A stretch of 9,732 nt of DNA from Actinomycetes bacterium (lineage in GTDB: Bacteria > Actinomycetota > Acidimicrobiia > Acidimicrobiales > CADCSY01): NCBI GenBank assembly GCA_025464025.1, contig JAODBP010000051.1:1-9732 (forward strand), in the 5' to 3' direction. The position numbers and the translations under genes are program-made. Positions 5,611-9,732 of this stretch are shown piece by piece. The notes beneath the pieces were generated by a model that saw only the letters and a program-made list of their open reading frames with translations, was not told the DNA's origin and did not search any database. Every line of letters starts with the position of its first letter. The stretch's first letter is position 1.

Positions 5611-6856
5611 ATGGATCACGAGCCCGGCAGGGGGGTCGACCCATGGCCGTGGGCCGAGGAGGCGGCTCGAAGGACGGTGCCGCGCCCAACCCTCGGCTCA
5701 GGAGCTTCGGGCGCCTACGCGCAGGTCGCCGCGCTCCTGCACGAGTCGCGCACGGCGGCGCCGGACCAGGTCGGGGCCTTCCTCGCGGCCCGAGCCGGCC
5801 GCTTCGACATGCGGGAGCTCTCGATCTACGTGAGCGACTTCGAACAACGCCACCTGGTGCCGATCCCGGGGTCGAGCGACTCGGAGCCCATCGTGATCGA
5901 CGATTCGACCGGCGGTCGGGCGTACACCACGGCCAGCCAGCTCGACGAGCCCGTCGCCGACGGCACGCGCACGTGGAGCGTGGTGGTCGACGGCGCCGCT
6001 CGCCTGGGCGTGTTCTCCGTCGTCTTCTCCGAGATCGACGACGAAGCCCGCTCTCTGGCCAACAGCCTGGCTGGTGTCGTTGCCGCGCTGTTGGTGACCC
6101 GAGGGCAGTGCACCGACGCCTACACGGTGCTTCGCCGCAGCCAGAAGCTCTCCCTGGCGGCGGAGATGCAATGGGACCTGCTCCCGCCGTTGAGCCTCGA
6201 CAGCGGACGGATCTCCGTAGCCGGGTTGATCCAACCGGCCTACGAGGTCGGTGGCGACGCCTTCGAACTACGCCGTGAACGGCGACACGCTCGAGTTCGC
6301 CGTCTTCGACGCCATGGGCCACGGCATCGCCTCCAGCCAGCTCGCCCATCTCGCGGTGACCAGCTACCGGCACAGCCGACGGACCGGACTCGACCTGAAG
6401 GCCACGTACGAGGCCCTGGACGGCGCCGTCGCCGAGCGAGGGCTCGGCGAGGAGTTCGTCACCTGCGTCCTCGGCCGACTCCACGTCGACACCGGGGAGC
6501 TGCAGTGGATCAACGTCGGCCACCCGTTGCCGATCCTCGTGCGCGGCGGCAAGGTCGTACGGACCCTGCACTGCCCGCCGGCGTTGCCGGCCGGGCTCGG
6601 CGTGGGCGACGCGGTCGAGGTCGCCCACGAGGTGCTGGAGCCCGGCGACCGGCTGTGCTGCATCACCGACGGCGTGGTCGACGCCCACCGCCCGGGCGGC
6701 GAGGACTTCGGCGAGGAACGCCTCCAGTCGTTCCTCTCCCAGGTGGCCGTCGGTCTCGACACGATGGAGACGGTGCGAAGGCTCACCCACACCGTCCTCG
6801 ACCACCACGGCTACCTCAGCGACGACACCACCGTCTTCCTCGTGGAGTACCGCTGA
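5611..6856 (+). pseudogene. SpoIIE-type PP2C serine/threonine phosphatase, frameshifted
   Basis: This is a PP2C-type phosphatase of the SpoIIE/RsbU group, which usually dephosphorylates anti-sigma-factor antagonists or related signalling proteins. The N-terminal half (about 35-165) looks like a GAF-type sensory domain, followed by a helical linker with LAAEMQWDLLPPL (182-194) and the start of the catalytic domain, YEVGGDAF (211-218). The rest lies one frame over: YAVNGDTLEFAVFDAMGHG, then WINVGHPLPIL, CITDGVVDAHRPGG and LSDDTTVFLVEY. The metal-binding Asp residues of PP2C are all present once the frames are joined. One surplus A at 6266/6267 separates them, and removing it gives a 414-residue protein. 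As written, translation would continue out of frame to 6867 in an Arg-rich tail without any PP2C core. A real mutation or a sequencing error would look the same here. Internal initiation at GTG 6251 would yield only the second half and seems unlikely. Confidence 0.87.
6265..6268 (+). other. single-base insertion causing the frameshift
   Basis: The sequence reads GAAC where the family pattern GGDAFDYA requires GAC. Deleting one A joins GGDAF to DYAVNGD in a single frame. I see no long homopolymer or slippery heptamer with a downstream structure, so programmed frameshifting is not supported. Confidence 0.82.
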
Positions 6857-6969
6857 TCGGCGCGTGAGCCGGAGGCGATGCAGAGCGAGGGACCGTGGCG
6901 GTGGCGGTCAGCTCAGGTGCTTGCTTCGGGCATCGACTTGCTCGCGCGACGAGGCACGGACGAGGTCTG

Positions 6970-7626
6970 CTACGACGGTAGGAGAGCTCGGGGTCCGGCG
7001 CGGCGTCGCTTCGGCTTCGCTCCCGTCAGGGCGTCCCACGCGGCCATCGCACAGGTGACGACCTCCTCGAGGTCGGTGCGGGTCGCGCCGTCGCGGGCTT
7101 GCACGGACATCCCCTCGACCACGGTCGTGAAGTAGCGGGCGATGGCCTCGATCCTGGCCGGCGAGGCGACGACGTCGCCGTCGACGACCCCCTGCCGGAG
7201 ACGGTCGTGGATGCCGTCGAACACGACCGTGCGCCGAAGGTCGGCGAGCATGGATCGCACCCGGCTGTTCTCGATCGCGCCGGTGGGGGCGGCGAGGACG
7301 AGCATGCAGCCGTGCGGCGCGCCATCGATCGTGATGGCGTCGGCGGTGGCACCGAGCATGGCCTCGAACGCATCGCGGGTGTCGGGGTGGTCGAGCAACG
7401 CCTGCTTGGGCGGCTGTCCGACGGTCCGGCCGTAGAGCACGAGGGCCTCGCGGAACAGCTCCTCCTTGCTGCCGAAGCAGGCGTACAGGCTCGCCGACGC
7501 GATCCCCATGGCGGCGGTGAGGTCGCTCAGGGAGGTCCCTTCGTAGCCGTTCTCCCAGAACAGCTCCAGCGCCTTGCCGAGCGCGACCTCTCGGTCGAAC
7601 GAGCGCGGCCGGCCGCGTGCACCCAT
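6970..7626 (-). CDS. TetR/AcrR-family transcriptional repressor
   Basis: This 218-residue one-component regulator very probably controls the divergent dehydrogenase gene and itself. The N-terminus GRPRSFDREVALGKAL leads into the TetR helix-turn-helix (about 28-60), with YEGTSLSDLTAAMGIASASLYACFG read in two parts: TSLSDLTAAMG and ASLYACFGSKEELF. The C-terminal domain (about 70-200) is the ligand and dimer part, including HGCMLVLAAPTG, which is typical of TetR members paired with oxidoreductases. The tail is basic (KPKRRRAGPR). ATG at 7626 has a strong purine-rich ribosome site and starts exactly at the family N-terminus. The frame stays open further upstream, but that stretch runs through the intergenic region and the opposing gene and is not coding. 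The inducer is unknown. Confidence 0.94.
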   Translation of the reverse strand: MGARGRPRSFDREVALGKALELFWENGYEGTSLSDLTAAMGIASASLYACFGSKEELFREALVLYGRTVGQPPKQALLDHPDTRDAFEAMLGATADAITIDGAPHGCMLVLAAPTGAIENSRVRSMLADLRRTVVFDGIHDRLRQGVVDGDVVASPARIEAIARYFTTVVEGMSVQARDGATRTDLEEVVTCAMAAWDALTGAKPKRRRAGPRALLPS

Positions 7627-7628
7627 GT

Positions 7629-7640
7629 CCTCCCCTCCTC
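7629..7640 (-). promoter_or_regulatory. ribosome binding site of the TetR gene
   Basis: On the minus strand this reads GAGGAGGGGAGG, directly before the ATG at 7626. It fixes the start and excludes the longer open frame upstream. Confidence 0.6.
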
Positions 7641-7655
7641 TCGAAGAGATCTTTG

Positions 7656-7667
7656 TTGATCGATCAA
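7656..7667. promoter_or_regulatory. perfect 12-base palindrome, likely TetR operator
   Basis: TTGATCGATCAA is a perfect inverted repeat 29 bases upstream of the TetR start, in a relatively AT-rich stretch of a GC-rich window. Placement between divergent repressor and target genes is typical of TetR operators. Binding has not been shown. Confidence 0.6.
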
Positions 7668-7674
7668 AATCTAC

Positions 7675-7704
7675 TTGACGGGTCCCGCGTCTTGCTCGAA
7701 GAAT
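7675..7704 (+). promoter_or_regulatory. candidate promoter of the dehydrogenase gene
   Basis: TTGACG at 7675-7680 and AAGAAT at 7699-7704 are 18 bases apart. The -35 matches five of six consensus bases and the -10 matches four. Transcription would begin near 7711, inside the second palindrome. Confidence 0.45.
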
Positions 7705-7707
7705 ATG

Positions 7708-7719
7708 GATCGTTCGATC
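7708..7719. promoter_or_regulatory. second inverted repeat, possible operator
   Basis: GATCG and CGATC flank a central TT. It overlaps the predicted start of transcription, where a repressor would block it. Its centre is 52 bases from that of the first palindrome. The arms match those of the first site but with wider spacing, so the two may not be equivalent. Confidence 0.4.
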
Positions 7720-7753
7720 TAGAAACCAGGCTCGCAGGAGCGGAAGGGAAACC

Positions 7754-8476
7754 GTGGCGACCATCGCAGGCAAGACCGTCCTCGTGACCGGGGCCAACCG
7801 AGGGATCGGGCACGCCCTGGTCGAGGAGGCCCTGAAGCGGGGGGCGACGCGGGTGTTCGCGGGCACCCGCCAGGACTGGGCCCATCCGGACGACCGCGTC
7901 ACGGCCGTGGCCTTGGATGTGACGAACCCGGTGCAGGTGCGCGAGGCCGTCGACATCGTCGGGCCGCTCGATGTGCTCGTGAACAACGCCGGTGTGCTCT
8001 CGTACGACGACCTGAGCGACCGCGGCGTGATCGAGCAGCACCTGGCCGTCAACCTCTTCGGCACGATCGACGTGACGCAGGCCTTCTTGCCGTCATTGGC
8101 CCGTCCTGGGGGACGGGTGGTCAACAACCTGTCCGTGAACTCGTGGGCCGCCTTGCCGATGATCCCCGCCTACTCGATCTCGAAGGCGGCCGCCTTCTCC
8201 TACACCCAATCGCTGCGGGCGCTCCTCGGTGGAACGGGCATCACGGTCCATGCCGTCCTGACCGGGCCGGTGGACACCGACCTGATCCGGCACTTCGACG
8301 TACCCAAGGCCTCGCCGTGCTCGGTGGCGGAGGCCATCTTCGACGGGGTGGAAGCCGACGAGGAGGACATCTTCCCCGACCCCGCCTCGGCGCCGCTGGC
8401 CGAGAGCTGGCGCGCCGGGGCCGTGAAGGGAATGGAGCGCTGGTTCGCCACGCTCGCCGGAGCATCGAGCGCCTAG
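7754..8476 (+). CDS. short-chain dehydrogenase/reductase (SDR)
   Basis: This is a classical SDR of 240 residues, an NAD(P)-dependent oxidoreductase acting on an unknown alcohol or carbonyl substrate in the cytoplasm. The cofactor motif is TGANRGIG (12-19), the NNAG motif is at 77-80, Asn100 is the structural or catalytic Asn, and the catalytic Ser127, Tyr140 and Lys144 are present (YSISK, with Ser thirteen residues before Tyr). The VLTGPVDTDL segment (168-177) follows the usual nicotinamide-binding position. GTG 7754 has GGAAGGG at 7742-7748. It is transcribed away from the TetR gene, which suggests a repressor-controlled detoxification or catabolic enzyme. The stop overlaps that of the sigma gene on the other strand. 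Substrate cannot be told from sequence. Confidence 0.94.
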   Translation: MATIAGKTVLVTGANRGIGHALVEEALKRGATRVFAGTRQDWAHPDDRVTAVALDVTNPVQVREAVDIVGPLDVLVNNAGVLSYDDLSDRGVIEQHLAVNLFGTIDVTQAFLPSLARPGGRVVNNLSVNSWAALPMIPAYSISKAAAFSYTQSLRALLGGTGITVHAVLTGPVDTDLIRHFDVPKASPCSVAEAIFDGVEADEEDIFPDPASAPLAESWRAGAVKGMERWFATLAGASSA

Positions 8477-9732
8477 ACCCCCGGACGCCGCCATCCCGCG
8501 GTCGGCGACGGACCTGTCGAGGGCGGTGGGTGGCGGGGCAGTGTCGCGAGCGCGGCTCGGCGGCCTTCGAGGAAGCGGCGCTCGGTGGCGTTGGTGGTCA
8601 GCTCGAGGGCCCGGTCGTAGGCGGCCCGCGCCTCGTCGCCCCGACCGAGGCGGGCGAGGAGGTCGGCCCGGGCGGCGTGGAACGGCTGGTACTCGTCGAG
8701 CGCCGCGGCATCGAGGGACTCGAGCGCAGCCAGCCCGGCGTCGACGCCGCTCAGCTCGGCCACGGCCACGGCCCGGTTGAGGGCGACGACCGGCGTCGGC
8801 CGCACGACGAGGAACTGGTCGTACAGGGCGACGATCTGCGACCAGTCGGTGGTCTCGGCCTCCGGCGCGTCGGCGTGCACCGCGGCGATGGCGGCCTGGA
8901 ACTGGAACGGCCCGGGCTGGTTGCGGCGCAGGCAGGCCCGCACGAGGGCGTGGCCCTCGGCGATCATCATGCGGTCCCACAGGGAGCGGTCCTGGTCGGC
9001 GAGCCGGACGAAGGAGCCGTCGGTCGCCGTGCGGGCCGGGCGCCGGGCCTCGGTCAACAGCATCAGGGCGAGGAGGCCGACGGCCTCGGGCTCGTCGGGC
9101 ATCAGCTCGGTGAGCACCCGGCCGAGGCGGATGGCCTCCTGGGCCAGGTCGACCCGGCCGAGCGACTCGCCCGACGTGGCGGTGTGGCCCTCGGTGTAGA
9201 TCAGGTAGACGGTGGCCAGCACGGCGTGGAGCCGATCGGGCAGCTCGGCCGGCCGGGGCACCCGGTAGGGGGCGTGGTTGTCGCGCAGCTTCCGCTTGGC
9301 CCGCACGATGCGCTGGGCCAGCGTGGCCTCCGGGACCAGGAAGGCCCGGGCGATCTCGGGGGTGTCGAGGCCGCCGAGCAGTCGCAGGGTGAGGGCGACC
9401 TGGGCGTCGCCGGCGAGGGCCGGGTGGCAGCAGAGGAACATCAGCCGGAGCTGATCGTCGGCCACCACGTCGACGAAGCCGTCGAGCTCGTCGAGGTCGG
9501 GGTTGGGTTCGTCCATGTCGTCGTCGCCCTGGAGTCGGTGCGCTGCGAGGTGGCGGTCGTCCCGCGTCGACTCCCGCCGGAGGCGGTCGATGGCGCGGTT
9601 GCGGGCCGTCGTGGTGATCCAGCCGCCCGGGTTCGGCGGCACGCCCTTCTCCGGCCACTGCTGCGCCGCGATGGCGAACGCCTCCGCGACCGCGTCCTCG
9701 GCGAGGTCGATGTCGCCGAGGACGCGGATCAG
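8473..9732 (-). CDS. ECF42-type RNA polymerase sigma factor, 5' end beyond the window
   Basis: 420 codons of an extracytoplasmic-function sigma factor are visible, and the start lies past the right edge. The first residues, RVLGDIDLAEDAVAEAF, are already in sigma region 2, with ARNRAIDRLRRE closing it. Region 4 (about codons 95-151) includes LRLMFLCCHPAL and DTPEIARAFLVPEATLAQRI. After it come a conserved extension (about 155-255, with YLIYTEGHTATSG, DUF6596-like) and a TPR-like helical C-terminus (WSQIVALYDQFL, VVALNRAVAVAEL, YDRALELTTNATERRFL). This layout is the ECF42 family, whose members have a C-terminal extension thought to control activity and are commonly encoded next to a DGPF/YCII-type protein. 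That partner is not downstream here, so it may lie past 9732. Probably about 20 to 25 residues are missing. The gene converges on the dehydrogenase gene and shares its stop region. Confidence 0.93.
   Translation of the reverse strand: MIRVLGDIDLAEDAVAEAFAIAAQQWPEKGVPPNPGGWITTTARNRAIDRLRRESTRDDRHLAAHRLQGDDDMDEPNPDLDELDGFVDVVADDQLRLMFLCCHPALAGDAQVALTLRLLGGLDTPEIARAFLVPEATLAQRIVRAKRKLRDNHAPYRVPRPAELPDRLHAVLATVYLIYTEGHTATSGESLGRVDLAQEAIRLGRVLTELMPDEPEAVGLLALMLLTEARRPARTATDGSFVRLADQDRSLWDRMMIAEGHALVRACLRRNQPGPFQFQAAIAAVHADAPEAETTDWSQIVALYDQFLVVRPTPVVALNRAVAVAELSGVDAGLAALESLDAAALDEYQPFHAARADLLARLGRGDEARAAYDRALELTTNATERRFLEGRRAALATLPRHPPPSTGPSPTAGWRRPGV

Noticed and set aside
4723..5619. 298-codon minus-strand frame across the small-gene region
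   Set aside because: The product is His/Arg/Gly-rich with no recognisable pattern, while the + strand frames have better composition and codon bias.
6265..6268. Programmed ribosomal frameshift
   Set aside because: There is no slippery heptamer and no evident stimulatory structure, and the family is not known for recoding.
5327..6808. 493-codon minus-strand frame opposite the phosphatase gene
   Set aside because: Low-complexity Arg/Pro content and clear PP2C motifs on the other strand mark it as a shadow.
6251..6856. Second half of the phosphatase as an independent gene starting at GTG 6251
   Set aside because: It would lack the first metal-binding GGD segment and has no proper ribosome site. 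A frameshift explains it better.
6857..6969. Terminator or small gene in the gap between the convergent phosphatase and TetR genes
   Set aside because: I found no stem followed by T residues, and the short frame from 6878 runs into the repressor antisense with Arg-rich content.
7627..8127. N-terminal extension of the TetR gene up to 8127
   Set aside because: The family N-terminus begins at 7626 with a strong ribosome site. The extension crosses the promoter region and the opposing dehydrogenase gene.
8093..9658. 521-codon minus-strand frame overlapping the sigma and dehydrogenase genes
   Set aside because: Low-complexity Arg/Pro/Gly/Ala translation in the wrong frame of a clear ECF42 gene.

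Overview
The window comes from a high-GC bacterium, most likely an actinobacterium. Codon third positions are almost all G or C, GTG starts are common, and the gene set fits that group: a van operon of actinobacterial type, a NarL-type two-component pair with a soluble PAS kinase, a SpoIIE-type PP2C phosphatase, and an ECF42-type sigma factor with a C-terminal extension. I cannot name the species or genus from the sequence.

Left part (33-2653, + strand): a complete, overlapping vanH-vanA-vanX operon. VanH reduces pyruvate to D-lactate, the VanA-type ligase makes D-Ala-D-Lac, and VanX hydrolyses D-Ala-D-Ala. Together they remodel peptidoglycan precursors so that vancomycin-type glycopeptides bind poorly. 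All key catalytic and metal-binding residues are visible. Only 32 bases lie upstream in the window, so the promoter and any vanR/vanS/vanK/vanJ genes cannot be seen.

Middle left (2655-4726, - strand): a sensor kinase gene and a NarL/LuxR-type response regulator gene overlap by four bases. They converge on vanX with a single base between the stop codons. This pair is not the OmpR-type VanR/VanS normally found with vanHAX.

Middle (4727-5571): 845 bases with no large gene. It carries up to three short + strand reading frames with coding-like codon use: a possible 59-residue secreted peptide, a possible 61-residue helical protein, and a more convincing protein of about 90 residues. A candidate promoter at 5471-5499 follows, leading to the phosphatase gene.

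Middle right (5611-6856, + strand): a SpoIIE/PP2C-type phosphatase gene broken by one extra A near 6266. Removing that base restores a 414-residue protein.

Right part (6970-9732): a TetR-type repressor gene and a short-chain dehydrogenase gene diverge from a relatively AT-rich 127-base region that holds two GATC-rich palindromes and a candidate promoter. The dehydrogenase then converges on an ECF42-type sigma factor gene, and their stop codons share the palindrome CTAG. The sigma gene runs off the right edge and lacks its first residues.

The main point of interest is the intact vanHAX operon next to an unrelated signalling pair. I found no RNA gene, insertion sequence, CRISPR array or attachment site.
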